Of a DNA stretch of 64,000 nt, positions 53,424 to 62,526 are shown one piece after another. The stretch is from Arhodomonas sp051195215 (GTDB lineage Bacteria > Pseudomonadota > Gammaproteobacteria > Nitrococcales > Nitrococcaceae), in NCBI RefSeq assembly GCF_051195215.1, contig NZ_JBNAZM010000012.1, forward strand, positions 56,680 through 120,679, written 5' to 3'. The notes beneath the pieces were generated by a model. The model had not been told where the DNA came from and ran no database searches. It saw nothing but the letters and a program-made list of their open reading frames with translations. Each line of letters begins with the position of its first letter. Positions within the stretch are counted from its first letter, which is position 1. The translations under genes and the position numbers were made by a program.

Positions 53424-53798
53424 TCAGCGGTGGCGCACCGCGTAGACGGCAAGCAACGCCCAGCCAACGACCCAGAGCACGCCCCCGATCGGCGTAATGG
53501 CGCCAAGCCACGGCACGCCGGTCAGGCAGAGCAAGTAGAGGCTACCGCAGAACACGATCACTCCGGCCATCAGACTCGCCGTCGACCAGCGCAGCCATGC
53601 ACCGCCGGATGCCGGATGGAGCGTGCCGATGAACACCAGGGCCAGTGCGTGCACGAACTGGTAGCGCACCGCCGTCTCCCACACCTCGAGCCGCTCGGGC
53701 GACAACATGCCGCTCAACGCGTGCGCTCCGAACGCCCCGAGTACCACGCCCACCAGACCCGCAAGGGCCCCGAACACCATCGCCGCGCGACCATCCAT
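53424..53798 (-). CDS. DUF423 membrane protein
   Basis: The 124-residue protein has four membrane segments and the DUF423 pattern LAGLVGVVLGAFGAHALSGMLSPERLEVWETAVRYQFVHALAL, with a final GITPIGGVLWVVGWALLAVYA-like helix (ITPIGGVLWVVGWALLA). The ATG at 53798 begins the conserved part. Function is unknown. It diverges from the aminotransferase gene, 126 bp between starts. Confidence 0.9.
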   Translation of the reverse strand: MDGRAAMVFGALAGLVGVVLGAFGAHALSGMLSPERLEVWETAVRYQFVHALALVFIGTLHPASGGAWLRWSTASLMAGVIVFCGSLYLLCLTGVPWLGAITPIGGVLWVVGWALLAVYAVRHR

Positions 53799-53923
53799 CG
53801 TGTTTCCTCCCGCAAAATGCTTTGTCAAATTGCAAAACACCAATCAAAGCGCAAAAATATGAAGCTCCCAAGCGCCATTTCGGAGCGCTCGTGCTCACCG
53901 ACACACGCCTTACGGAGCGTAAC

Positions 53924-55231
53924 GTGGAAGACAGCGACCCCCTGCAAGACCGACTCTCCCCCCACATCCATCTCAACCTCAACGTCCGGGGCCTGGGGCC
54001 TTCCGCCACCCTGGCCATCAACGAGCAGTGTGCCGAGCTCCAGCGCCAGGGCCGCGACGTGTTCCGTCTCGGGCTCGGACAGTCACCCTTCCCCGTTCCG
54101 GATTTCGTCACCGAATCCCTGCGCGAGCATGCCGCCGAGAAGGATTACCTCGCCGTGAAGGGGCTCGCCGAGCTGCGCGCGGCGATCTCCGGTTACCTTC
54201 GCCGCACCGAAGGCCTGGATTACGACCCCGACAACATTCTCGTGGGCCCGGGGACCAAGGAGCTGATGTTCATCGTTCAGCTCGTCTACTACGGCGATCT
54301 CGTGATTCCGACGCCTAGCTGGGTCTCCTACGCCCCCCAGGCTCACATCCTCGGTCGGCAGATCCGGTGGCTGCCCACGGACCCGGCCACGGGCATGGGC
54401 GTCACGGCGGACGCACTCGAAGCGCATTGCCGCGCCGACCCCGACCGTCCGCGGCTGCTCATTCTCAACTACCCCGGCAACCCTACCGGCATCGCCTACT
54501 CCGCGGAGCAGCTCCAGGCGATCGCCGAAGTCGCCCGCCGTTACCGGGTGCTGGTGTTATCCGACGAGATCTACAGCGGCACGCGCTTCGACGGCGAGCA
54601 CGTGTCCATCGCACGGTACTATCCGGAAGGGACCATCATCAGCAATGGCCTGTCCAAGTGGTGTGGTGCCGGCGGCTGGCGACTGGGGGCATTCGCGTTT
54701 CCGAGCCATCTGCGCTGGCTCCTCGACGGCATGGCCGCCGTGGCGAGCGAGACCTTCACCTCCACCAGCGCCCCTATCCAATACGCGGCGACAACGGCGT
54801 TCAACGGCGGTCCCGAGCTGGACCGCTACCTTGCCGACAGCCGCCGTATCCTCGCCGCGCTGGCCGGATTCTTCCAGCGAACGCTGGTGGCCGCCGGCGC
54901 GGACTGCCGGCCGGCACAGGGCGGGTTCTACCTGTTCCCGAGCTTCGAGCCGCTACGGGCACGGCTCGAGGCCCACGGCGTGACGGACAGCCGCACCCTG
55001 TGCACACGGCTGCTGGAGGACACCGGCGTCGCCGTGCTGCCGGGCAGCAACTTCGGCCGCCCCTCCCGAGAGCTCTCGGTGCGCCTGGCCTATGTGGACT
55101 TCGACGGAAGCACCGCCCTGGACGCGCTGAAGACCGGCGAGCAGGAAGTCGACGACGCGTTCCTGCGCACCTACTGCCCGCGGGTGGTCACCGCGGCCGA
55201 GCGCATGGCGGACTGGCTGAGTCACGGGTAG
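53924..55231 (+). CDS. PLP-dependent aminotransferase class I/II
   Basis: The 435-residue protein has fold-type I aminotransferase motifs: RLGLGQSPFPVPDFV at the N-terminus, LNYPGNPTGIAYS (cofactor region), VLVLSDEIYSGTRFDGE, and the PLP lysine in SNGLSKWCGAGGWRLG. Substrate could be aspartate, aromatic or branched amino acids; the NPTG and GWRLG motifs do not decide. I chose the GTG at 53924, with GGAG upstream, which gives a start just before the conserved IHLNLNVRGLGPSATLAINE; the open frame further upstream crosses the DUF423 promoter. Confidence 0.9.
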   Translation: MEDSDPLQDRLSPHIHLNLNVRGLGPSATLAINEQCAELQRQGRDVFRLGLGQSPFPVPDFVTESLREHAAEKDYLAVKGLAELRAAISGYLRRTEGLDYDPDNILVGPGTKELMFIVQLVYYGDLVIPTPSWVSYAPQAHILGRQIRWLPTDPATGMGVTADALEAHCRADPDRPRLLILNYPGNPTGIAYSAEQLQAIAEVARRYRVLVLSDEIYSGTRFDGEHVSIARYYPEGTIISNGLSKWCGAGGWRLGAFAFPSHLRWLLDGMAAVASETFTSTSAPIQYAATTAFNGGPELDRYLADSRRILAALAGFFQRTLVAAGADCRPAQGGFYLFPSFEPLRARLEAHGVTDSRTLCTRLLEDTGVAVLPGSNFGRPSRELSVRLAYVDFDGSTALDALKTGEQEVDDAFLRTYCPRVVTAAERMADWLSHG

Positions 55232-55238
55232 CAATACG

Positions 55239-55267
55239 CGGCCGCCCGTGGCAAGGCGGCCGTTCTT
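55239..55267 (+). terminator. Intrinsic terminator after the aminotransferase gene
   Basis: CGGCCGCC (55239-55246) and GGCGGCCG (55255-55262) form an 8-bp stem with an 8-base loop, followed by TTCTT. It lies 8 bp after the stop codon and may also serve the convergent chemoreceptor gene. Confidence 0.7.
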
Positions 55268-55293
55268 CCGATTCGCACAACCACGTGAAATGG

Positions 55294-57255
55294 TCAGACC
55301 TTGAACCGCCCCACCACCCCACGCAACGTCTCGCCCATGCGCGCGAGCTCGTCGCTGGCATGGCTGGTCTGCTCCATGCCTTCTGAGCTCTGGCCCGCCG
55401 CGTCGACGATGCGGGTGACGTTGCGGTTGATCTCCTCGGCCACCTGGCTCTGCTCTTCCGCGGCGGTGGCGACCTGGGTGATCTGGGTGTGTATTCGGGT
55501 CACGGCCTCGGCGATTCCGGCCAACGACTCGCGCGAGTCTTCGGCGCGCTCGACGTTACGCTCGGAACGCTCGCGGGAATAATCCATGGTCTCCGCAGCC
55601 TGACGGGTGTCGTTCACCAACCCTTCGATGATGGTGCGGATGCGGTCGGCTGACTCGCTGGAGCGTTTCGCCAGGGCGCGGACCTCCTCGGCTACCACCG
55701 CGAAGCCCCGGCCCTGCTCCCCGGCGCGTGCCGCTTCGATGGCCGCGTTCAGTGCCAGCAGGTTGGTCTGTTCGGTGACCTCGTGGATCACGTCGAGGAC
55801 GGTCTCGATCTCCTTGCTGCGCTCAGCGAGCTGGGCGACGGCGTCGCTCGTGCGCTCGATATCCGTGGCGAGGGTACGCATGGATTCGCGGTTCTCCTCG
55901 ACCACGCTCTGCCCGTCCCGGGCGCGCCCGTCCGCCTCGGAAGCGGCCTGCTCCACCTCGGTGGCGTTGCGCGAGATCTCCTGGACGGTGGCGGTCATCT
56001 CGTTGATCGCCGAGGCGATCTGGTCCGTCTCGCTGCTCTGGGAACGCACGCTCTCCCGCGTGGCACCGGCCACCTGATTGAGCTCTTCCGCCGCCGAGGC
56101 GAGGTGATGGGTGGTACTGTCGACCTCAGAGATGGCGCCGCGCATTTTCTCGGCGAACGCGTTGAACTGCTCGGCGAGCAGGCTCATTTCGTCACGGCCC
56201 TCGACGGGCAGACGCTGTGTGAGATCGCCCTCGCCGGCGGCGATGTCCCGCAAGCGCTCGGTCACCCGGTTAATCGGACGGGTCAGCGCCCGTGACAGCC
56301 ACACAGCGAGACCGATCACAATCACGATGGACACGAGCCCGATCATGGCGATCTGCCAGCTCAGGCGATTGGCCGGGGCCATGACCTCGGCGCGGGGAAT
56401 GAGGCCGATGAACTTCCACCCGAGCTGCTGCGAGGTATAAATGTTAGCCTGATAGGACTCTCCGCCCAGCGACACCGTCAGGGCACCGTCTTCGGCGGCG
56501 GCTAGCCTTTCGTACCCAGGCTCGCCGAGCCCGGTCAGGGGTTCGAAGTTGTGCTCCGGCTCGCTCGGGTCGACGAGCACCTTACCGGTGTCTTCCACGA
56601 GCAGCATGTAGCCGGCCTCCCCGAACCGAATCGCCCGCGCCATGTCGGTGAGCTGCTCCAGTGAGACGTCGACGGCCTGCACGCCGGCCACCCCACCGCC
56701 CGGCGCGGGCACGGTGCGGGCCAGGCTCACGCCGATGATGTCCTCCGTGGCGAAGCGATAGGCGTCGGTGAGCACGACCTCGCCGCGCTGCGCCATGGCC
56801 TTGCGGTACCAGGGGCGCTGGCGGGGGTCGTAGTTGGGCGGGCTCTCGCGCTTGGGCCACTGCACGAAGCCGCCGTCAGTGGTGCCCGTGTATACGTAGG
56901 TCAGCGCGTCGTGGTTCTGCCCGAAATGTCCGAGAAAGCGGAAAATGTCCGCCTCGACTGCGCCATTTTCGAGCGGCGTCATCATCCGGCTGTCCGCCCG
57001 GTCCATATAGCGGGTGACCGTCTCGTCCGCCTGACGGGTAACCTCGGCGGTGGCCAGATACGCCACGCTCTCACGCATGCGATCGAAAAAGCCGGTCATC
57101 GCGCCATCGATCTGGCGGATCTCGCGCAGACTGGCACTGTTGAAGGCGTCGACGGCGCTGGAGCGCGCTTCGGTGATCGCGATACTGGCCACGGCCGCCA
57201 CGGCCAGGACGATGGTCACGGAGAAGGCAAGAACGAGTTTTCGTGAGATCGACAT
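55294..57255 (-). CDS. Methyl-accepting chemotaxis protein with a double-Cache sensor
   Basis: The 653-residue receptor has an N-terminal helix (about 7-28), a periplasmic dCache-type sensor (about 35-285; YFDxR-like SPPNYDPRQRPWYRKAM and DAYRFATEDIIGVSLARTV), a second helix (about 295-320), HAMP, and the signalling domain with tip EQTNLLALNAAIEAARAGEQGRGFAVVAEEVRALAKRS. No C-terminal pentapeptide tether is visible. dCache receptors of this sort often bind amino acids or other small metabolites. A CheV gene lies upstream in the same direction. Confidence 0.95.
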   Translation of the reverse strand: MSISRKLVLAFSVTIVLAVAAVASIAITEARSSAVDAFNSASLREIRQIDGAMTGFFDRMRESVAYLATAEVTRQADETVTRYMDRADSRMMTPLENGAVEADIFRFLGHFGQNHDALTYVYTGTTDGGFVQWPKRESPPNYDPRQRPWYRKAMAQRGEVVLTDAYRFATEDIIGVSLARTVPAPGGGVAGVQAVDVSLEQLTDMARAIRFGEAGYMLLVEDTGKVLVDPSEPEHNFEPLTGLGEPGYERLAAAEDGALTVSLGGESYQANIYTSQQLGWKFIGLIPRAEVMAPANRLSWQIAMIGLVSIVIVIGLAVWLSRALTRPINRVTERLRDIAAGEGDLTQRLPVEGRDEMSLLAEQFNAFAEKMRGAISEVDSTTHHLASAAEELNQVAGATRESVRSQSSETDQIASAINEMTATVQEISRNATEVEQAASEADGRARDGQSVVEENRESMRTLATDIERTSDAVAQLAERSKEIETVLDVIHEVTEQTNLLALNAAIEAARAGEQGRGFAVVAEEVRALAKRSSESADRIRTIIEGLVNDTRQAAETMDYSRERSERNVERAEDSRESLAGIAEAVTRIHTQITQVATAAEEQSQVAEEINRNVTRIVDAAGQSSEGMEQTSHASDELARMGETLRGVVGRFKV

Positions 57256-57336
57256 CCGTCGGTTCCGCTACCTGTTTGGTCGTGAGCGAATGGCGTCGCG
57301 AACCGGCTTGTGGCCGTGCGCAACGCGACGAAGCAT

Positions 57337-57362
57337 CCCGCCGGCGCGATCACGCCGGCGGG
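57337..57362 (-). terminator. Hairpin between CheV gene and chemoreceptor gene
   Basis: CCCGCCGGCG (57337-57346) and CGCCGGCGGG (57353-57362) form a perfect 10-bp stem with a 6-base loop, 46 bp after the cheV-like stop codon. The minus-strand flank is only weakly T-rich, so it may be a partial terminator that allows some readthrough into the receptor gene. Confidence 0.55.
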
Positions 57363-57407
57363 GCATGGGGAGTCATCGGGGATCTGGGGTATCCTGGACG
57401 CTGGGGC

Positions 57408-58328
57408 CTACCCCGCCTCCTCGGTCGCCAGGCGGTGCACCCGGCGGGCGAGCTCACCCGCATCGAACTTGGAGAGGAAGTCATCCGCCCCGGCCCGGCG
57501 CAGGCTGTACTCGTCGAACTGGCCCGATAGCGAGGTGTGCAGCAGCAGTCGCAGGTGAGAGAAGCGGGAGTCGGCACGCAGACGCTGACACAGCGTGTAT
57601 CCGTCGACGCCGGGCATCTCCACGTCGGAGACGACCACCTGCAGGCATTGCAGGCGTTCCGGGCTTTCGCGGTCGCAGCGCTCCAGCAGCTCCAGCGCCT
57701 GCTCGCCGTTGTCGGCAATCAGCACATCCCAGCCGGCCTGGTCGAGCGTGCGGCTCATACGGCTGCGCGCGAGCCGGCTGTCGTCCACCACGAGAACGGT
57801 CTGGGCGCCCGGTGGTGGCGCGGGCGCACCGCCGTGCCCGTCCAGGGCCTGCGCGGCGAGCGGTGCCACCCGATCGATGATCTCCTCGAATTCGAGCAGC
57901 TGGATGAGGCCGTGGTCGTCGCGCACGACCCCCATGATCTGCGAGTCCCGTCCGGCACCGGCCGGTGGCTTCATCACGTCTTTCCAGGCGACGCGTACTA
58001 TGCCCTCGATGTCCCCGACACCGAAGCCCAACAGCCGGCGTTCGCAGTCGGTGAGAATGACGTTCTGGAACGTCTGCGGCATGGCGTCGGGATGCAGCAA
58101 CGGCGCGAGATCCACCAGTGGCACGGTCCGGTCACGGATACGCGCGATACCGGCGATCCCCGGCGGCGCCCCCAGCAGCGTGCGACCACGTGGGGCGGGC
58201 ACCACCCCTTCCACCTTGAAGACAGTGATGCCGTAGCGCCGCGCGCCGACACGAAAGCACAGCAGCTCGAACACACCACTGCGCTGGTCCGTCTCCGCCG
58301 TCTGTGTAGTGTTTCTGGTCACCGTCAC
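57408..58328 (-). CDS. cheV: CheV-type chemotaxis coupling protein (CheW-REC)
   Basis: The 306-residue protein joins a CheW-like domain (about 20-165: FELLCFRVGARRYGITVFKVEGVV, RTVPLVDLAPLL) to a response-regulator receiver (about 180-305) with DD (VLVVDDSRLARS), the phospho-Asp in VVVSDVEMPGVDGY and Lys in FLSKFDAGELARRV. CheV links receptors to CheA with phosphorylation-dependent adaptation. I chose the GTG at 58328, since the open frame upstream overlaps the LysE gene. The chemoreceptor follows 152 bp downstream. Confidence 0.9.
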   Translation of the reverse strand: MTVTRNTTQTAETDQRSGVFELLCFRVGARRYGITVFKVEGVVPAPRGRTLLGAPPGIAGIARIRDRTVPLVDLAPLLHPDAMPQTFQNVILTDCERRLLGFGVGDIEGIVRVAWKDVMKPPAGAGRDSQIMGVVRDDHGLIQLLEFEEIIDRVAPLAAQALDGHGGAPAPPPGAQTVLVVDDSRLARSRMSRTLDQAGWDVLIADNGEQALELLERCDRESPERLQCLQVVVSDVEMPGVDGYTLCQRLRADSRFSHLRLLLHTSLSGQFDEYSLRRAGADDFLSKFDAGELARRVHRLATEEAG

Positions 58329-58432
58329 CCTACCTGTGCGAATTCCCCCTGCTCTCCGTTGCATCGGCGGGGAAGCGGGAAACTTGAGGGTGATGTACCT
58401 GCCCCGGCGCGTGGACGAGCGGCGCCCTCCGG

Positions 58433-59059
58433 TCAGCCTCGTGCTCTGAGGAGGTTCAGCCCCAGCCCGACATACACGCTGCCGGCGATCCGCTCCATCC
58501 AGCGCAGTACTCGCGCGCGCGCCCGCAGGACGCCGGTAAGGCGCGCCGCGGCAACGGCGACCAACGCGCACCACAGCGTTCCCCCGGTAACGAATACCAC
58601 TCCCAGGAAAACGAACGGCACCGGCCCCACTACTGCCTCGGCATCCACGAACTGCGGCAGAAAGGCGAGAAAGAAAACCGCTATCTTCGGGTTCAGCGTG
58701 TTGGTCACGAAACCCTCGCGGAAGATGCGCCATCCATTCGCCGCGGAGATTCCTGGCGCCGTCGTGGCACCCGCGGGAGTCATGATCGAGCGAATGCCCA
58801 GGTACACGAGATAGCCCGCGCCGGCGACCTTCACCGCCGTGAACGCCCACGCGGATGCCGCCAGCACCGCGGAAAGCCCCACCGCCGCGAGCGCCGTATG
58901 CAGCAGTATCCCCGCGCCGATGCCCAGGCAGGAGAGCAAACCGGCCCGACAGCCCTGGGTGATACTGCGCGAGAGGATGTACATCGTGTCCGGGCCGGGC
59001 GTCAGCCACAGCACAAGGCTTACCAGAAGAAATCCGGCCAGATTCTCGGTTCCCAGCAT
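58433..59059 (-). CDS. LysE/RhtB-family amino-acid exporter
   Basis: The 208-residue protein has about six membrane segments and the LysE signature LVLWLTPGPDTMYILSRSITQGCRAGLLSCLGIGAG. NTLNPKIAVFFLAFLPQFVD is also typical. Members export homoserine, threonine or other amino acids. The ATG at 59059 precedes ENLAGFLLVSLVLW. It is upstream of cheV in the same direction (105 bp between), so a loose operon is possible. Confidence 0.92.
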   Translation of the reverse strand: MLGTENLAGFLLVSLVLWLTPGPDTMYILSRSITQGCRAGLLSCLGIGAGILLHTALAAVGLSAVLAASAWAFTAVKVAGAGYLVYLGIRSIMTPAGATTAPGISAANGWRIFREGFVTNTLNPKIAVFFLAFLPQFVDAEAVVGPVPFVFLGVVFVTGGTLWCALVAVAAARLTGVLRARARVLRWMERIAGSVYVGLGLNLLRARG

Positions 59060-59265
59060 CGGCTGCCACGCTCCCTGCAACGGCCGACCGCCCCGGTGAC
59101 ATTCCCGCCCGGTGCCGGGACGGACGCCGAGTCGGGAACACGGCACTCGGTCGACTTGTCAGCTACTAACCTTCTTTAAGAAGCGATCGATCGGTGACTG
59201 CCTCGGCGCAACCACCGTTGCTCGCTCGACGCATGGTTACACGGAACCAACAGGGAGACCACTTC

Positions 59266-60738
59266 ATGCCGGGAACGGGACACGGTGACGTACGCCACCT
59301 TCGCGCCTGCCACAGCGCTGACGAAGCCGTCGCACGCATCGCCGAACTCTACGAGACCGCCGTCCAGCATCTTCGCGAACGCCACCGGCGCTTCGTCGCG
59401 GGCGACCACCAACCGAGCCCCGGGCTGAACGCCTGCTACCCGTACGTGGGCATCGAAGTAAACAACGATCACCTCGTCACCGTCTCCCGTCCCACATACG
59501 GCTCCCTGCGCAATCCCGGCGTACACGGGACGACGGTAACGCGGCCGGACATTTTCGCCGACTACTTCCACGAGCAACTCTCGCTGCTTATCGCCAATCA
59601 CCAAGTGCCGGTCTACGTGGGTGTCAGCAACGAGCCGATCCCGCTGCCGTTCGTCATCGAAGAGGCCACGGCGGATCTCACCCGCGAACAGGTCCGTGAG
59701 ATGGAGCAGATCTTCCATCTGCCGAACCTCGGACGTATCGACGACGCCATCGCCAACGGCACCTATCGCACGTCCCCGGGCCACCCGTATCCGCTGTCGC
59801 TGTTTCCCGCCCAGCGGGTGGACCTGGCGCTGCAACGGCTGCACCACTACACGAGCACCGATCCGCGTCACTTCCAGGGATTCGTGCTGATCACCAACTA
59901 CCAGCGCTACGTGGACGATTTCATCGCCTACGGTCAGGATCAGGTCGCCAATGGCCACGATTACACGGCATTCGTCGAACCCGGCGACGTAGTCACTCCG
60001 AACCCGCGCTTCGACCACCCCGGCAGCGATCACGAGCCGCCGCGCCACCAGCCGCCCATGCCGGCGTATCACCTCAAGCGCGACGATGGCCTCGGCGTCA
60101 CGTTGATCAACATCGGCATCGGGCCCTCGAACGCCAAGACCGTCACCGACCATCTGGCGGTGCTGCGCCCGCACTGCTGCCTGATGGTGGGTCACTGCGG
60201 CGGGCTGCGGCGCTCGCAACAGCTCGGCGATTATGTCCTCGCTCACGCGTACATCCGCGAGGATCACGTCCTCGATCAGGACCTCCCGCTGTGGATTCCC
60301 GTGCCGCCGCTCGCCGAGGTGCAGGTGGCGCTCGAGGAAGCGGTAGCGAGCGTGACGGGCCTGACCGACTCGGAGATCAAGACCCGCCTGCGCACGGGCA
60401 CGGTCGCCAGCACCGACAATCGCAACTGGGAGTTCCGCTTCGAAGAGCTCTACGAACGCTTCAGCCAGTCCCGTGCCATCGCGGTCGACATGGAAAGCGC
60501 CACCATCGCGGCGAACGGCTTCCGGCTGCGTGTGCCCTATGGCACGCTGCTGTGCGTCTCGGACAAACCGATGCACGGCGAGCTCAAGCTGCGCAGCATG
60601 GCGAACGCCTTCTACCGCACGCGCATCAACCAACATCTCACCATCGGGCTCGAGACCATCCGCATTCTCAAGGAATCCGGCATCGACGCACTGCATTCGC
60701 GCAAGCTGCGCAGCTTCGACGAACCCGCCTTTCGGTGA
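59266..60738 (+). CDS. amn: AMP nucleosidase
   Basis: Amn splits AMP to adenine and ribose 5-phosphate and tunes nucleotide pools. The 490-residue protein has the N-terminal AMP-nucleosidase domain (NACYPYVGIEVNNDHLVTVSRPTYG, VRPTYGSLRNPG) and a C-terminal nucleoside-phosphorylase-like domain (VTLINIGIGPSNAKTVTDHLAVLRPHCCLMVGHCGGLR, FSQSRAIAVDMESATIAANGFR, LLCVSDKPMHGELK). Length matches E. coli Amn (484). I preferred the ATG at 59266, with GGGAG upstream, over an ATG at 59233. Confidence 0.95.
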   Translation: MPGTGHGDVRHLRACHSADEAVARIAELYETAVQHLRERHRRFVAGDHQPSPGLNACYPYVGIEVNNDHLVTVSRPTYGSLRNPGVHGTTVTRPDIFADYFHEQLSLLIANHQVPVYVGVSNEPIPLPFVIEEATADLTREQVREMEQIFHLPNLGRIDDAIANGTYRTSPGHPYPLSLFPAQRVDLALQRLHHYTSTDPRHFQGFVLITNYQRYVDDFIAYGQDQVANGHDYTAFVEPGDVVTPNPRFDHPGSDHEPPRHQPPMPAYHLKRDDGLGVTLINIGIGPSNAKTVTDHLAVLRPHCCLMVGHCGGLRRSQQLGDYVLAHAYIREDHVLDQDLPLWIPVPPLAEVQVALEEAVASVTGLTDSEIKTRLRTGTVASTDNRNWEFRFEELYERFSQSRAIAVDMESATIAANGFRLRVPYGTLLCVSDKPMHGELKLRSMANAFYRTRINQHLTIGLETIRILKESGIDALHSRKLRSFDEPAFR

Positions 60739-60874
60739 CCGCCTCCTGCAACGGTGCACACTCCGCCGGCGATGCGCTGCCGCCGGCGGGGCGCGTCTAC
60801 ACCCGGCCCCTCCATACGCGTAGCATCGTGGGGAAGGGGACGGCCCGGACCGGGTCGAGACAGCAGAGGGGGAG

Positions 60875-62317
60875 ATGCCGGGCATGTCAGAGGGTGCACG
60901 AACGGGGGACTCATCCCTGCAACGCTGGGTGGATCAGCTCAGCGAACAGGACATGCCGGTTCTCGGCGATACCGTGCGGCGCCTGCACAGCGCCGCCACC
61001 GACCGCTCGACTTCGGCTCCCGATCTGGCCCGTATCGTCCTCAGGGATGCGGCGATGACCTCGGGCGTGATCAAGGCCGTGAACACCGTGTACTACAACT
61101 CCGCCTCGAGGCGCATCACCACCATCAGCCGCGCCGTCGTGATCCTCGGGTTCGAAACGGTGCGCACCATCGGCACATCGGTGGCGGTCATCGAGACCTT
61201 CCTCAGAGCCGGTGCCCGCCGGAAACTGCTGGAGCTCATGCACGAGTCCGTCTTCGCGGCCGTGTATGCCAAGGCCATCGCACGGTGCACCGGAGACCCG
61301 GAGCCCGAGGAAGTGTTCATCGCCGCACTGCTCTACCGTCTCGGCCCCATGGCGTTCTGGTGCTATGCCGACGACACCCAGGCACAGCGCATGGAGAGCG
61401 CGCTCGACGCCGGCGACAAGCCCCGCAACGACATCGAGCGCGAGATCCTCGGATTCAGCCTTAACAATCTCACCCGTTCGCTCACGCGGCGCTGGAAGCT
61501 CGGGGAAGTCGTGCAGGAGACCCTCGACAGCAACCCGAACCGCCCCACCGGCCGCGCGGGCACTGTCCACCTCGGCCATCGCGTCGAACGCGCCGTGCGC
61601 GAACACGGCTGGGACTCCACGGCCGTGCAACGCCTGACGCGGGAGATCGCGGCCCACACGGGCGCAACGCCCGAGGACATCACGAGGTTGCTGGACGAGA
61701 CGCGTTCGGAGGTACACCGGGCCGCCGAGGCATTCGGTTTGATCCCCGCAAACCCGGATCCGTGCGCACCGGCGCAGCCGGCCTCCTCCACTGGCCCGTC
61801 ACAGCCGTGCCCGGAGCTGCAACTGCGCATTCTCCGCGAGCTCTCTCAGTTGCTCCAGGACAACCCGGATCTCCAGTCCGTGCTGGACATGGTCCTCGAA
61901 GGCATCTATCGCGGCGTCGGTATGGACCGCACGCTGGTGGCGGTGCTCTCCCGCGACCGCCGGCATCTGAGCGTGCGCTACACGCTGGGCGACAGCGGTG
62001 AGCTACAGCGCGGCTTCGGTTTCGAGCTGGATGCGCCGGACTACGCGATCGTGCGCCATACTCTGGCACGCCAGCACCCGTTGTGGACCGCTCGCCTGGG
62101 CGAGGCACACCGCCGGAAATGGCTCACACAGGCGGTACGCACCAGCCTTGGTGCCGACTTCTTCCTGGGGCCGTTGGTGGTCCAGGGCAAGGACATCGGG
62201 GTGCTGTATGCCGACCGTCGCACCAGCGCCACGCCCTTGGACGACGTAAGCTTCGACGGCTTCTGCCACTTCTGCGAGCAGGCCAACCTGGCGCTGGAAT
62301 TCGTCATGGCGCGATAG
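60875..62317 (+). CDS. HDOD-GAF domain signalling protein
   Basis: The 480-residue protein has an HDOD domain (about 15-210: MPVLGDTVRRLHSAATD, VIKAVNTVYYNSASRRITTISRAVVILGFETVRTIGTS) followed by a linker and a C-terminal GAF-like domain (about 330-475: LQSVLDMVLEGIYRGVGMDRTLVAVLSRDR, FFLGPLVVQGKDIGVLYADRR). It has no output such as GGDEF. HDOD proteins work in stress or chemotaxis-linked signalling. It follows amn by 136 bp, and a strong GGGGGAG ribosome site precedes the start. It is the second HDOD protein in the window. Confidence 0.9.
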   Translation: MPGMSEGARTGDSSLQRWVDQLSEQDMPVLGDTVRRLHSAATDRSTSAPDLARIVLRDAAMTSGVIKAVNTVYYNSASRRITTISRAVVILGFETVRTIGTSVAVIETFLRAGARRKLLELMHESVFAAVYAKAIARCTGDPEPEEVFIAALLYRLGPMAFWCYADDTQAQRMESALDAGDKPRNDIEREILGFSLNNLTRSLTRRWKLGEVVQETLDSNPNRPTGRAGTVHLGHRVERAVREHGWDSTAVQRLTREIAAHTGATPEDITRLLDETRSEVHRAAEAFGLIPANPDPCAPAQPASSTGPSQPCPELQLRILRELSQLLQDNPDLQSVLDMVLEGIYRGVGMDRTLVAVLSRDRRHLSVRYTLGDSGELQRGFGFELDAPDYAIVRHTLARQHPLWTARLGEAHRRKWLTQAVRTSLGADFFLGPLVVQGKDIGVLYADRRTSATPLDDVSFDGFCHFCEQANLALEFVMAR

Positions 62318-62358
62318 CGCCCTCGAGTCACCGCACACGGTGGCAACCCACCATGAAC

Positions 62359-62446
62359 CAATTTACGTAATCGCTGGGCCCCATCAGGCCAATTGGCTTA
62401 AATTGGGTTTTTGTTCTAGCCTTTTAACGCCAATGACACATATTGG
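62359..62446 (+). promoter_or_regulatory. Cluster of CCAAT/ATTGG motifs upstream of the LPMO gene
   Basis: In an AT-rich stretch unusual for this chromosome, CCAAT or its complement ATTGG occurs at 62358-62362, 62389-62396 (palindrome CCAATTGG), near 62402-62406, and as an inverted pair CCAAT-N7-ATTGG at 62430-62446. The cluster ends about 80 bp before the LPMO start codon. A dimeric regulator could bind the pairs; none is identified. Confidence 0.4.
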
Positions 62447-62526
62447 TTTCATGGCTGCGCAAGACCATTAGGTCCCACAAGCAGTCAGATACCGGATCGC
62501 CCATCGGCAATCAAGGACGTATCGCC